Positions 51,634-60,143 of a stretch of 64,000 nt of DNA are shown here, one piece after another (positions within the stretch are counted from its first letter, which is position 1; each line of letters begins with the position of its first letter). The notes below the pieces were generated by a model. It saw nothing but the letters and a program-made list of their open reading frames with translations. It was not told the origin of the DNA and ran no database searches. The position numbers and the translations under genes were made by a program. The stretch comes from Eggerthellaceae bacterium (lineage in GTDB: Bacteria; Actinomycetota; Coriobacteriia; Coriobacteriales; Eggerthellaceae), in NCBI GenBank assembly GCA_009782615.1, contig WRIS01000007.1:1-64000 (forward strand), written 5' to 3'.

Positions 51634-52557
51634 CTAAGAGAGCGCCGCGCACAGGGCATCGAGGAGCGTAATAGCAAAATGCTGCGCTGAGCGCCCCTCG
51701 CCCGCGTCCATCCAGACCGTCCCAGGAATTTCGAGCGCCACGCGCGGAGGAGAAGCCGTTGTTGCTTGGATTGCCGTGCGCAAGCGCAGGGCAAGCGTTT
51801 CTTCTTCTTCGTAGCTGACGCGCGGGACCGTTTCGCGCACTTCTTCTTCGGGGAGCACAATGTGCACCATGAACATAGTATCATCGGGCGCGACCAGCAG
51901 AGATTGCGCGCTGAGCATCTTTGAAGCAGGGTTTGTCGCCAAGGCGAGATTCGACATGCGCGCCGCGACACTGCGCGTAAATTCTTCCGTTCCGAACAGG
52001 CATAAGGTGTGCTGTTCGAGCACATCTGCCGCGCGCGCGAAACCGAGCGCTGCGACGTCGGGAAAACCGTGGGCGGTTGCTTCCGAGGTCGTTGGGCGCT
52101 GCTTGCCTTTCCACGAGTGTTGGAGGTTTTGCAGAGCGGCATAGGTGAACGCGCCCGCAATGCCATCGGACGGAAGCCCCAGGTTAAGCTGGAATTTTCG
52201 AAGGGCTGATTCGGTGTGGACGCCAAAAATGCCGTCCGTCATGCCGCAGGCAAAGCCCAGTGAGCCAAGCGCGTGCTGGAGTTCGAGAACGTCGTTGCCG
52301 TGGAAGTAGGGCATCCGCAGATACAGGGTGCGATCCCCCAGTTGGAAGCTGGCGTCTACGAGAGTCGTCCAGACTTTTTCGGTGACCGCATCTGTTTCTT
52401 CAAGGTTGTTCGCACGGCAAAAAGCGCGAACAGCGGCTTGGGTGGCTGCGTCAAAAGTGCTGGTTATTTGTTCGGTTTCAAGAAATCCGAGCAGCGCAAG
52501 ACGCTGTTGCACATCTTCAACAGCAACACCTTGATCGTCTTTTTGAATTGCTTTCAT
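51634..52557 (-). CDS. Peptidoglycan-binding domain protein
   Basis: This 307-residue protein has two PG_binding_1 modules (about 5-70: QGVAVEDVQQRLALLGFL and TFDAATQAAVRAFCRANNL; about 85-150: GNDVLELQHALGSLGFACG and TDGIFGVHTESALRKFQ) that bind the peptidoglycan repeating unit. The C-terminal 140 residues are not recognised. No signal peptide is visible, which is odd for a wall-binding protein. Several in-frame starts exist (52587, 52566, 52557), none with a strong ribosome site; 52557 is nearest the domain. It lies between the polyprenyl synthase and leuC genes on one strand. Confidence 0.75.
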   Translation of the reverse strand: MKAIQKDDQGVAVEDVQQRLALLGFLETEQITSTFDAATQAAVRAFCRANNLEETDAVTEKVWTTLVDASFQLGDRTLYLRMPYFHGNDVLELQHALGSLGFACGMTDGIFGVHTESALRKFQLNLGLPSDGIAGAFTYAALQNLQHSWKGKQRPTTSEATAHGFPDVAALGFARAADVLEQHTLCLFGTEEFTRSVAARMSNLALATNPASKMLSAQSLLVAPDDTMFMVHIVLPEEEVRETVPRVSYEEEETLALRLRTAIQATTASPPRVALEIPGTVWMDAGEGRSAQHFAITLLDALCAALS

Positions 52558-52604
52558 GAAACCCATTGTAGCCCAAGTCAAGCGCATGGACAGGGGCAGC
52601 GCTG

Positions 52605-53657
52605 CTACTTCAAACGATTAACAAACCAATCCGCCATCGAGACTAACAAATCGCGGGCATCTGAGGGTTTTACCATGTCGATAAGGCGATTCTTCGCGAT
52701 GCTTGTAAGGTTTTCGGCGTAATTGCGCGCGTAATCGATGCTGTCCGATGCCTGCATAATCGCGACGGCTTCTTCCAAAATCGTCGGGTCTTTTTCTTTC
52801 GAGGACAAAATTTCGATGAGTCGCGCGGCATGGGGCGAATGGAGCAAGGCGTGCACAACCACGAGGGTACGCTTCCCTTCCGTAATGTCGTTGCGGAAAT
52901 CTTTCTGCGTGCTTTCTTCCGAACCGATGAGATTGAGCAGGTCATCCTGGATTTGGAAGGCGAGCCCCGTGTCGAGCCCGTAGTTGCGCAGGGTTTCGAT
53001 TTCGCTTTCCGTGCCGCCGCCGACGATGGCACCGATGGCGAGCGGGACCGCGCCTGAATAGTGGGCTGTTTTGTGTGTTGCCATCACGAGGTAGTCCTCA
53101 ACCGTGATGTCGTAGCGTCCGTCGCGCGCCCAGCCGATGTCGAGGGCTTGGCCTTCAATGGTGTGGCGTGTCATTTTTTCGAGTTCAATCATCACGCGGA
53201 TTTTGAGCGCATCGTCGAGGTGCTTGTCGTAGAGCACCGTGTTGTTCACCAAAGAAAGCGCCAGGTCGCCCGCGTTAAGGGCAAGTCCGATGCCTTCGCG
53301 CAGATGCAGGCATGGAATGCCGCGGCGCAGGAGGGCTTCGTCGGCAACGTCGTCGTGGATGAGGGCTGCCGTGTGGAAGTGTTCGATTGCCGCTGCTGCT
53401 GTTGTGGCGCGTTGCATGTCGCCGCCGACGGCGCGGCACGCCGCAAAGCAGATGAGGGGGCGATGGCGCTTGCCACCGTTTTCGCTGTATGCCAGCAGCG
53501 GGTCGTACAGGTAGAGATTCATGTCGGGATGCGAACCGCGCGGGATGTCCGAAACGATGATTTCGCCCACTTCTTTCGCATAGGAATCTAGGTATTCTTC
53601 GAATGTTTTTGGCGGGTTTATTGCCATAGTAATGATGTCGTGTATGCTTTTCCCCAC
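52605..53657 (-). CDS. Trans-polyprenyl diphosphate synthase
   Basis: This 350-residue all-helical prenyltransferase has the first Asp-rich motif in AALIHDDVADEALLRRG, the GKRHRP substrate motif and the second Asp-rich region as QIQDDLLNLIG, where the last Asp of DDxxD is Asn. It elongates isoprenyl diphosphates made by the IspG pathway; chain length (geranylgeranyl or longer) cannot be told from sequence. The GTG at 53657 with GGGGATGAA upstream is preferred; ATG at 53627 is an alternative. It lies 52 bp downstream of tRNA-Leu. Confidence 0.9.
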   Translation of the reverse strand: MGKSIHDIITMAINPPKTFEEYLDSYAKEVGEIIVSDIPRGSHPDMNLYLYDPLLAYSENGGKRHRPLICFAACRAVGGDMQRATTAAAAIEHFHTAALIHDDVADEALLRRGIPCLHLREGIGLALNAGDLALSLVNNTVLYDKHLDDALKIRVMIELEKMTRHTIEGQALDIGWARDGRYDITVEDYLVMATHKTAHYSGAVPLAIGAIVGGGTESEIETLRNYGLDTGLAFQIQDDLLNLIGSEESTQKDFRNDITEGKRTLVVVHALLHSPHAARLIEILSSKEKDPTILEEAVAIMQASDSIDYARNYAENLTSIAKNRLIDMVKPSDARDLLVSMADWFVNRLK

Positions 53658-53709
53658 TTCATCCCCTACTTTTTCTCTTGTCTTGGTTCTTCGGTTTGGT
53701 TCTTCGGTT

Positions 53710-53794
53710 TGGTGGGAGCGGAGGGACTCGAACCCTCAATCCCGAAGGAGGCGGATTTTAAGTCCGCTGCGTATGCCAATTCCACCACGCTCCC
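53710..53794 (-). tRNA. tRNA-Leu (anticodon TAA)
   Basis: Read leftward, the acceptor arms GGGAGCG and CGCTCCC pair, the anticodon stem GCGGA/TCCGC encloses CTTAAAA with anticodon TAA, a long class II variable arm (CTCCTTCGGGATTG region) follows, the T arm has GGTTCGAGTCC, and CCA is encoded. Length and variable arm fit tRNA-Leu. Confidence 0.95.
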
Positions 53795-53882
53795 CCTGTC
53801 CACAGAAATCTATTCTCAAGGACAATCCTTAAGGGGTGACTCAAGGACTGAATCATGATAGCAAATAATGCGGGGCGCGGCG

Positions 53883-54935
53883 CTATTTATTTTGTGAAGC
53901 GTTAAGAATAATGCCTTGGAGAAGGTCAGATTCGCTTGCGGTGTAGCTGTTTTGTTCGGCGAGATTCATGACGGTTTCAAGAATCACGAGTCCTGCAACA
54001 ATAACGCCTGCTCGCTTTGGTTCGAGCCCGACGATTTGTTGACGCTTTGCAAGGGGGATGCTTTGCAGCAGGTGGCAAACATCTTGCAGGGTTTGTTTGC
54101 TTACCACGGTGCCGTGAACTTTCGTGCTGTCATAGGTGTGCATTTTTTCGTGGACAGAAACCACGCTTGTTGCGGTTCCTGCGACGGCTATCAGGCGTTC
54201 GGGGACGAAGCCTGTTTCTTTGAGTTCGCGGAAATAGGTGCGCATTTCGTAAGCTATTTGGTTTTTGGTGGCGTTCAGTTCCGCTTTGGTTGGGGGGTCG
54301 CTTTTGAGGAAGCGCTCGGTAATGCGGCGGCAACCGATGTCGAAGGAGAAAATTTTGACGGGGGTTTGGGAGGGGGTTTTGGCGGGGGCTTGAGTGGGAG
54401 TTTGGGTGGGGGTTTGGGCTGACGGGGTCGCGGGTTCAGTTTCCCCTACTCGACCTGCGATAATTTCGGTTGAGCCGCCACCGATATCAACCACAAGCAA
54501 GGCTTCGTTTGGGTAATTGCTTGCCGCACCCAAAAACGAAAGCGCCGCTTCTTTTTCGCCCGCAATTATGGACAGTTCAACGCCCAGGGCTTTGAGCATC
54601 TCGAGAAATTCGGAGGAGTTCTTCGCGTCGCGAGCAGCCGAGGTCGCCGTGGCAATCGTCATGATGTGGGGGTGTTCGTCGTTTTGATAGGAAGCAATAA
54701 TGTTTTGGAAGCGGGCTATCTGAGTGACAACCCGCTTCATGGCTTGTGTGCTGAGGTAGCCCGATGCGTCAACCCCTTCGCCCAAATCAGTGATGACGCA
54801 TTGCTTTTCGCGTTCGTGAAGCCCGTCTGCGTCAACGTCGGCAATAAGCAAGCGACACGTTACCGTACCGATGTCGATAGCCGCATAGCTCGCGGACGGG
54901 ATTGGTTGGGTGTGTCTTGGGGTCGCGTGCGTCAT
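53883..54935 (-). CDS. ppx: Ppx/GppA-family exopolyphosphatase
   Basis: This 350-residue protein has the ASKHA nucleotide-binding fold: YAAIDIGTVTCRLLIAD at the start, TATSAARDAKN, the ADP/polyphosphate loop VVDIGGGSTEII and the late VAGTATS motif. It removes terminal phosphate from polyphosphate or pppGpp. A Thr/Pro/Gln insert (TPTQTPTQAPAKTPSQTP, about 170-192) follows the GGGS motif and is not seen in normal members. The ATG overlaps the divIC stop as ATGA, so translation is coupled. The divIC-ppx pairing is conserved in Actinobacteria. Confidence 0.92.
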   Translation of the reverse strand: MTHATPRHTQPIPSASYAAIDIGTVTCRLLIADVDADGLHEREKQCVITDLGEGVDASGYLSTQAMKRVVTQIARFQNIIASYQNDEHPHIMTIATATSAARDAKNSSEFLEMLKALGVELSIIAGEKEAALSFLGAASNYPNEALLVVDIGGGSTEIIAGRVGETEPATPSAQTPTQTPTQAPAKTPSQTPVKIFSFDIGCRRITERFLKSDPPTKAELNATKNQIAYEMRTYFRELKETGFVPERLIAVAGTATSVVSVHEKMHTYDSTKVHGTVVSKQTLQDVCHLLQSIPLAKRQQIVGLEPKRAGVIVAGLVILETVMNLAEQNSYTASESDLLQGIILNASQNK

Positions 54936-55999
54936 TTCACGCCGAAAACGACGTCGAGAAGTGCTGTATACCACGCCTGAGGTGCTTCAACGCTTCCAGG
55001 GGCAACTGTTTTGGTGTAGCTAACTTCTTCAGGTTCTCGCTCGATGCCATACACCGTGCCGCCCTGTTCGCCTTCTTTAATCCAGCCAAATTCCTTGCGG
55101 GCACGATCTTCGATTCCTGCGGGCGACGAAAGGCTGTCAACCTGCTTTTGGAGCGTTTGATTGTGCTCTTGAACTGCCGAATATTCGGCTTCCAGGCGGT
55201 CAAAACTGCGTGCAGTCACGTAGTATTGCTTCGCGGGGGCGTATAGGAACCAGCATGCAAGTATCAGGCAAACAGACACTGCCATGCTTGCGATGAATTT
55301 CGGCGAACTGCGCCAATCCGAACCTGACGCGATGCGTGCTGAGGCGTTACCTGGTGAGGCATTACCCCGTGCGCTTTTCTTCGAGGAGTTCTTGCTTGTC
55401 CCTTTTTGCTGCATTTGCGTTATCCGCTTGTGCTGGCGTCCCATTTCCCCTTTGTACACCGCTGCGCGCGAGGGCGAAGTCGCCGCGCTTGTTGCACTTG
55501 CCGCACTTGTTGCACTTGCCGCAGACGCAGCAGACGCAGAGGTGTCGCTGCCGAATTGTTTGGTGAACGCCTTTTCCGCCTTGTTTTTTGTGCGCTGCTT
55601 TGCACGTTGCTGCTTGAGATCGGAAAAACGCGTGACGTTGCTTTTGACTTCAGGCGCTTGCTGGTGTTGTTGCTGCGCCGCTTGTTGCGGGGCATCCTCG
55701 CGCAGCGGACGGCTGTTTTTTCGCGAAGAGACCGAGGGTCTTTCTTGCGCCGCGCGGCGCTCTTGTGTGGGACGAGCGCTGTACGTAGAGCGAAAGTCTT
55801 GCGAGGATTTATTCTGTCTCACCTGCGGTGAAGCGCTTGTTTGTTTGCCGAAGGGCAGGCTGTTTGAGGGTCGCTTGGTGGGCGACTTGGTGGATGCTTT
55901 GGTGACCGTTCTTATTGAGGGCGCGCCAAAGTCGGACCGGGATTGCCGCGCCCTTTTTCTAGCCTCATCAAATGAGAGAACGTTTCCTTGTACCGCCAA
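54932..55999 (-). CDS. DivIC/FtsB-like septum formation protein with a long disordered N-terminus
   Basis: The last 120 of 355 residues are the DivIC/FtsB core: one transmembrane segment (about 238-256), a coiled coil (RLEAEYSAVQEHNQTLQKQV) and the region with GIEDRARKEFGWIKEGE. This is a bitopic division protein that links FtsQ/FtsL to septal wall synthesis. The first 235 residues are cytoplasmic, basic and disordered, with Gln/Ser/Lys runs and SAASAASATSAASATSAATS, far longer than in most homologues. The start is TTG at 55999 with AAGGGG upstream. It is followed by ppx with a 4-bp overlap. Confidence 0.88.
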   Translation of the reverse strand: MAVQGNVLSFDEARKRARQSRSDFGAPSIRTVTKASTKSPTKRPSNSLPFGKQTSASPQVRQNKSSQDFRSTYSARPTQERRAAQERPSVSSRKNSRPLREDAPQQAAQQQHQQAPEVKSNVTRFSDLKQQRAKQRTKNKAEKAFTKQFGSDTSASAASAASATSAASATSAATSPSRAAVYKGEMGRQHKRITQMQQKGTSKNSSKKSARGNASPGNASARIASGSDWRSSPKFIASMAVSVCLILACWFLYAPAKQYYVTARSFDRLEAEYSAVQEHNQTLQKQVDSLSSPAGIEDRARKEFGWIKEGEQGGTVYGIEREPEEVSYTKTVAPGSVEAPQAWYTALLDVVFGVK

Positions 56000-56076
56000 T
56001 AAATTGCGCCCCTTTAAGCATCGTTGTTTGTTTTAGTAGTCTGTTTAATGCTATGAGCTGTGTACAAGCATATCAT

Positions 56077-56097
56077 AGTCGCAGCTAAAATGCGACT
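56077..56097. other. Hairpin between phosphoglycerate mutase and divIC genes
   Basis: AGTCGCA and TGCGACT pair perfectly around GCTAAAA. There is no clear T-run in the leftward direction, so termination of the mutase gene is possible but weak. Confidence 0.4.
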
Positions 56098-56116
56098 GCA
56101 TATCTACTAAACACAT

Positions 56117-57421
56117 TTATCGGAGGAATGCTTCTTTCATGAAGGCGTAACCAGGGTCGAATAGGGTGTTGGTGGCTTGCGCCTGCACTTCGGTCATGCG
56201 GCTTGCTTTATTGTGAGCAATTCCCGAACCAGCCATGACGAAAGGAACCGCTTCGCGCCCATGTTTGCGGGTCGCTAAAGGGGTAGGGTGGTCAGGCATG
56301 ACGGCAATGCGCAGAGGGTGTGTTTTTGCATATTTCATGAGCGGCGCAATGATGTGACGGTCGCTTTGTTCGATGGCGTTCTTTTTTTGTGCAGAACACC
56401 CATCATGACCTGCCGCATCGGGCGCTTCCACATGGATAATCACAACTTCGTTGCCCTCTTCGAGCATGGCAATAGCACCTTTACCTTGTGCGGCGAAATC
56501 GTTGTTCGGGCCGTCGGTCACCCCTTCGAAGCGATACACCTTCATGCCCGTCATGTGGGCAAGCCCAACCAGCAAGTCGACGGCAGAATTCAGGGCGGCG
56601 GATTTTCCATAGACTTCCGCAAAGGGCTGCAATGCTGTTGGTTTGGTTCCAGGCCAAAACACCCATGCCTGATTTGCGGGCATTTTCCCTTCGCTTATAC
56701 GTTGGGCGTTTATCGGGCTTTTCGCAAGAATTTCATTGGCGGTGAGCATGTAGTCAACAAGCAAATCGGCAACCTTTTGCGCGGCTTGCGTGACTTGCGT
56801 AGCTTGCGCGGCTTGCGCGGGCGCGGCTTGCGGCGACGCATCTTGCGGCAACGCGGCATCGTTGTGCGTGGCACCCTGCGCGGGAACCTTCGGCTTGAAA
56901 GCATCCGCGATATCAAGGTCGGTGTTGTCGTGCGGGGTTTCGTAGGTAAGCGCAAGGGCTTCGGGATTTCCCTCCATAACAAGCACCTGGCGAAACGATG
57001 TTCCCGCATGCAGCGTGAACGTATCGTTGTCGAGCGCGCTTTTCAGTTCGCGTACAAGAGAGGCCGCTTCTTCGGTTGAAATATTGTTCGTCGAATAGCT
57101 TTTCATGATGCCTGCTTCGACCGAACACAAATTCATGCGAAAAGCAATTTGCGTGGGGGTGAGCTCGATGCCGAGCGCCGCCGCTTCGATGGCGCCCCTT
57201 CCCAACTGATAGCGCGCAGGGTCGTATCCCATAAGGGAAAGACAGGCAACGTCTGAGCCGCTCGCCATGTGCGCGGGGACATTTTGGACGAGCCCGACCA
57301 TGCCCGTTTGCGCGAGTTTATCGAGATGAGGGGTCGAACTTTCCTCAAGAGTTGTTCTGCCCTCGAAGTCCGCAACCGCATTTCCCGATGCCCCATCTAA
57401 AATCACAAGTGCGTATTGCAT
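56117..57421 (-). CDS. apgM: Cofactor-independent phosphoglycerate mutase, ApgM type
   Basis: This 434-residue enzyme belongs to the alkaline phosphatase superfamily and interconverts 2- and 3-phosphoglycerate. It has VILDGASG with the metal Asp at the start, the phosphoserine region ASGSDVACLSLMGYDP (about residue 55), VIIHVEAPDAAGHDG and MPDHPTPLATRKHG for the second metal set. The length and wording fit the archaeal-type ApgM subgroup rather than GpmI. An Ala/Gln/Pro insert (ASPQAAPAQAAQATQVTQAA, about 195-216) sits before the conserved VADLLVDYM. GGAGGATTTC precedes the ATG. It is divergent from thrC. Confidence 0.92.
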   Translation of the reverse strand: MQYALVILDGASGNAVADFEGRTTLEESSTPHLDKLAQTGMVGLVQNVPAHMASGSDVACLSLMGYDPARYQLGRGAIEAAALGIELTPTQIAFRMNLCSVEAGIMKSYSTNNISTEEAASLVRELKSALDNDTFTLHAGTSFRQVLVMEGNPEALALTYETPHDNTDLDIADAFKPKVPAQGATHNDAALPQDASPQAAPAQAAQATQVTQAAQKVADLLVDYMLTANEILAKSPINAQRISEGKMPANQAWVFWPGTKPTALQPFAEVYGKSAALNSAVDLLVGLAHMTGMKVYRFEGVTDGPNNDFAAQGKGAIAMLEEGNEVVIIHVEAPDAAGHDGCSAQKKNAIEQSDRHIIAPLMKYAKTHPLRIAVMPDHPTPLATRKHGREAVPFVMAGSGIAHNKASRMTEVQAQATNTLFDPGYAFMKEAFLR

Positions 57422-57517
57422 GAAATCCTCCGCGTGTTGGTCGTATCATCCTTTGGTTTCGTGCATAGTATACTGGTAGTATCGGCGCAATGACAGCTAG
57501 CGCAGAAGGAAGATTGA

Positions 57518-59062
57518 ATGGCTCACAATTTTTATATCGACACACGGGGATTACACCCCACCCGACCCACCTTCACTGAAGCAATCATTCACGGCATGGC
57601 TGATGGCGGCGGGCTTTTTGTTCCTAATGACTTGCCGCAACTATCTCTTGACGACATTCTTTCGCTTGGCGAAAAGACTTATGCCGAGCGCGCGGCTTTC
57701 ATTTATAAGGCTTTTGGAGTCGATTTGTCGGATTCGGTCGTCGATGATTTGATGCAGCAGGTTTACGGGGAAAATTTCACCACTAAAGACATCTGCCCGA
57801 TTGTGTCACTCGATGCGCAAACCCACATGCTAGAACTGTGGCACGGTCCGACGAGTGCTTTTAAGGATATGGCTCTGCAATGCCTTCCTGCCTTTTTCAC
57901 CACCAGTGCAAAACAACTTACTGAACAGGGAAAACTCGACCATTCATTCATGATACTTGTCGCCACTTCGGGCGACACGGGCACTGCCGCCCTTGAAGGC
58001 TTCAAAGATAAAGAGGGTGTGCGTATCGGGGTGCTTTATCCGCAAGGCGGGGTGAGCGACATCCAGTTTAAGCAGATGGCGACCCAGGCGGGCGACAATG
58101 TGATGGTGTGGGGCGTTGACGGGAATTTTGACGATTGCCAAACCGCGGCAAAAGCAGTTTTTGGTGATGATGCTTTTGCGAAAACGCTGCTTTCAAACGA
58201 AGGCGTTAGGCTTTCCAGCGCTAATTCCATTAACTGGGGACGTTTGCTTCCCCAGGTCATTTACTATGTTTCCAGCTATGCGGTCATGGTACGTGAGGGC
58301 AAGGTGGCAGCGGGGCAGCCCATTGACGTGTGCGTGCCCACGGGGAATTTCGGCAACATCCTTGCCGCTTGGTATGCCAAGCGAATCGGCACCCCTATCG
58401 ACATGCTCTTTTGCGCAAGCAACGAAAATCGCGTGCTGACCGACTTCATCAACACGGGAACCTACGATATTTCCGAGCGGGATTTTGTGCTCACGCCATC
58501 CCCTTCTATGGATATTCTTGTTTCCTCAAACCTTGAGCGACAGTTGTTTGAGTTGACCTCTCGCAACGAGGAAGCAATTCGGGGCTGGATGGACGATTTG
58601 CGTGCCAAGCGCAGCTTCCGTGTTGATGTGCAAACCTTTTCTCAACTGCGGAAACATTTTGTTGCGGATTCCGTTGACAGCGCTACCTGCTTTGCGACTA
58701 TCAAGCGGGTTTTTGAAAAACACCACTATCTTTTAGACCCTCATACTGCCGTTGCTTATCAGGCAACCGAAAATCTTCGCGCGGAAAACCCCGTGCTTGT
58801 TGTAGCCACTGCTCACTGGGCAAAATTTGGGGAAAGTGTGTACCGCGCTTTGCATGAAATCGCAGTGGGCGAAGATTTGCCCGAAGAGATTGCCGCGCTT
58901 TCGGGGTGTGAACTTAACGCCCTTATCGCACAAGAGACGGAGTGCTACAATATCCCTGATAGCTTGGCTTATCTTGACAAAGCCGAGCTTCGCTTCACCG
59001 AAGTAATAGGTAAAGACCCTCAAGGGGTCAAAAATGCAATGCTGGATTTTGTAAGGGCGTAG
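57518..59062 (+). CDS. thrC: Threonine synthase
   Basis: This 514-residue PLP enzyme converts O-phosphohomoserine to threonine. It has the long-form N-terminal domain (YIDTRG.HP..P.FTEAI), the PLP lysine in GPTSAFKDMALQ (about residue 112), LVATSGDTGTAALEGF for phosphate binding, and PTGNFGNILAAWYAKRIG. AGAAGGA precedes the ATG. A TATACT -10-like box lies at 57469-57474. The ModE-like gene follows after 6 bp and is probably cotranscribed. Confidence 0.96.
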   Translation: MAHNFYIDTRGLHPTRPTFTEAIIHGMADGGGLFVPNDLPQLSLDDILSLGEKTYAERAAFIYKAFGVDLSDSVVDDLMQQVYGENFTTKDICPIVSLDAQTHMLELWHGPTSAFKDMALQCLPAFFTTSAKQLTEQGKLDHSFMILVATSGDTGTAALEGFKDKEGVRIGVLYPQGGVSDIQFKQMATQAGDNVMVWGVDGNFDDCQTAAKAVFGDDAFAKTLLSNEGVRLSSANSINWGRLLPQVIYYVSSYAVMVREGKVAAGQPIDVCVPTGNFGNILAAWYAKRIGTPIDMLFCASNENRVLTDFINTGTYDISERDFVLTPSPSMDILVSSNLERQLFELTSRNEEAIRGWMDDLRAKRSFRVDVQTFSQLRKHFVADSVDSATCFATIKRVFEKHHYLLDPHTAVAYQATENLRAENPVLVVATAHWAKFGESVYRALHEIAVGEDLPEEIAALSGCELNALIAQETECYNIPDSLAYLDKAELRFTEVIGKDPQGVKNAMLDFVRA

Positions 59063-59068
59063 GTTGCT

Positions 59069-59410
59069 ATGAAGAAGCTTACCAAACTTCAACCGAGCGT
59101 TCGCTTAAGCATCACCAATCCCGAAAGCAAAAGCGGTTCGCTATTTGGGCGCGGAGTTGCTGATTTATGTCTCGGCGTGCGCGACACTGGTTCGCTTAAC
59201 GCCGCTGCCAAAAACATGGGCATGGCGTATAGCAAGGCATGGCGTATTGTAAAAGATACCGAAGAGGCGCTTGGTACGGCTCTGCTCAATCGCGACGGAG
59301 CACATGGATCGACGCTCACCGCAGAGGGCGACAAGATTCTTGATACCTACATTGCCCTTGACAAACAGCTAACGCACATCGCTCAAAAAGCCTTTACTGA
59401 CTTGATTTAA
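59069..59410 (+). CDS. ModE-like winged-helix DNA-binding protein, lacking the molybdate domain
   Basis: This 113-residue protein is a LysR/ModE-type winged helix: DTGSLNAAAKNMGMAYSKAWRIVKD contains the recognition helix (quoted in part as LNAAAKNMGMAYSKAW), then the wing with LLNRDGAHGSTLTAEG. Full ModE has a molybdate-binding MOP region, absent here, so the effector is unknown. It follows thrC with a 6-bp gap. Its end overlaps the end of the convergent response regulator gene by 17 bp. Confidence 0.82.
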   Translation: MKKLTKLQPSVRLSITNPESKSGSLFGRGVADLCLGVRDTGSLNAAAKNMGMAYSKAWRIVKDTEEALGTALLNRDGAHGSTLTAEGDKILDTYIALDKQLTHIAQKAFTDLI

Positions 59411-60143
59411 GAGTTTGGTAATAATACACGGCAAGTTGGGTGCGGTTTTTGAGTTGAAGTTTTTGCAGAATAACACTCACGTGATTGCGCAGGGTACCTT
59501 CGCTAATATAGATGCGGGCAGCGATTTCCTTGTTGTCTAACCCTTGGGCGATAAGTTGGATGATTTCAAATTCGCGTTGTGTAAGAACACCGAAAGATGC
59601 TTCTTTTGCGCTGTTTGGCGAAGCGTCACTTGTTGAAGCAGTGCTTGTTGAAACAAGCGGATTGTCGTCCTGTACTCCTTGCGTGTTGAACAGTGAGCCA
59701 ACTTTGCCGATAACTTCTCCGCCCAACACCATTTGACCTGCCATAACCGAGCGCAGCGCGGGCGCGATGTTTGCAACCTCTTGCTTGATGAGATAGCCAC
59801 ACGCCCCCAAGCGCAATGCCGCGACAATATATTCGTCGTCAGAAAACGTGGTAAGAAACACAATGCGCGCCTGCGAGTTCTCGGCAAAAATCAGCGCTGC
59901 TGCTTTAATGCCGTCGCACTCGGGCATCTGAATATCCATAAGCAAAATATCAGGCTGTAATTCATCAAAAAGGCGTGCTGCTTCATGACCGTTTCCCCCG
60001 TCACCGCACACCTCAATATCACCTTGAGCGGTGAGAATAGTAGAAAGTGACATGCGCACAATGGGGTCATCGTCCACAATCAGCACGCGAATCTGTTGTG
60101 CTGCTACCGTGTTTTTCATGGTTTTCTCGCTCATGTCTTTCAT
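59394..60143 (-). CDS. NarL/LuxR-type response regulator
   Basis: This 249-residue regulator has a receiver domain (LIVDDDPIVRMS; phospho-acceptor in LLMDIQMPECDG near residue 71; T and K in FLTTFSDDE and YLIKQE), a Ser/Thr/Asp-rich linker (VSTSTASTSDASPNSA) longer than usual, and a LuxR helix-turn-helix (LTQREFEIIQLIAQGLDNKE, IAARIYISEGTLRNHVSVIL). The ATG at 60143 overlaps the kinase stop as ATGA with GGAG upstream, so it is translated with its partner kinase. Probable target is the divergent ABC operon. Confidence 0.92.
   Translation of the reverse strand: MKDMSEKTMKNTVAAQQIRVLIVDDDPIVRMSLSTILTAQGDIEVCGDGGNGHEAARLFDELQPDILLMDIQMPECDGIKAAALIFAENSQARIVFLTTFSDDEYIVAALRLGACGYLIKQEVANIAPALRSVMAGQMVLGGEVIGKVGSLFNTQGVQDDNPLVSTSTASTSDASPNSAKEASFGVLTQREFEIIQLIAQGLDNKEIAARIYISEGTLRNHVSVILQKLQLKNRTQLAVYYYQTLKSSQ

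Noticed and set aside
51634-51652. Upstream GTG start for leuC at 51652
   Set aside because: It has no ribosome site and lies inside the end of the previous gene; ATG 51541 has AAGGA at proper spacing. A translated repeat tail is still possible.
53632-53858. Short + strand proteins (containing WWERRDSNPQSRR-like sequence)
   Set aside because: They are the classic artefact of reading through a tRNA gene; the tRNA-Leu is on the other strand.
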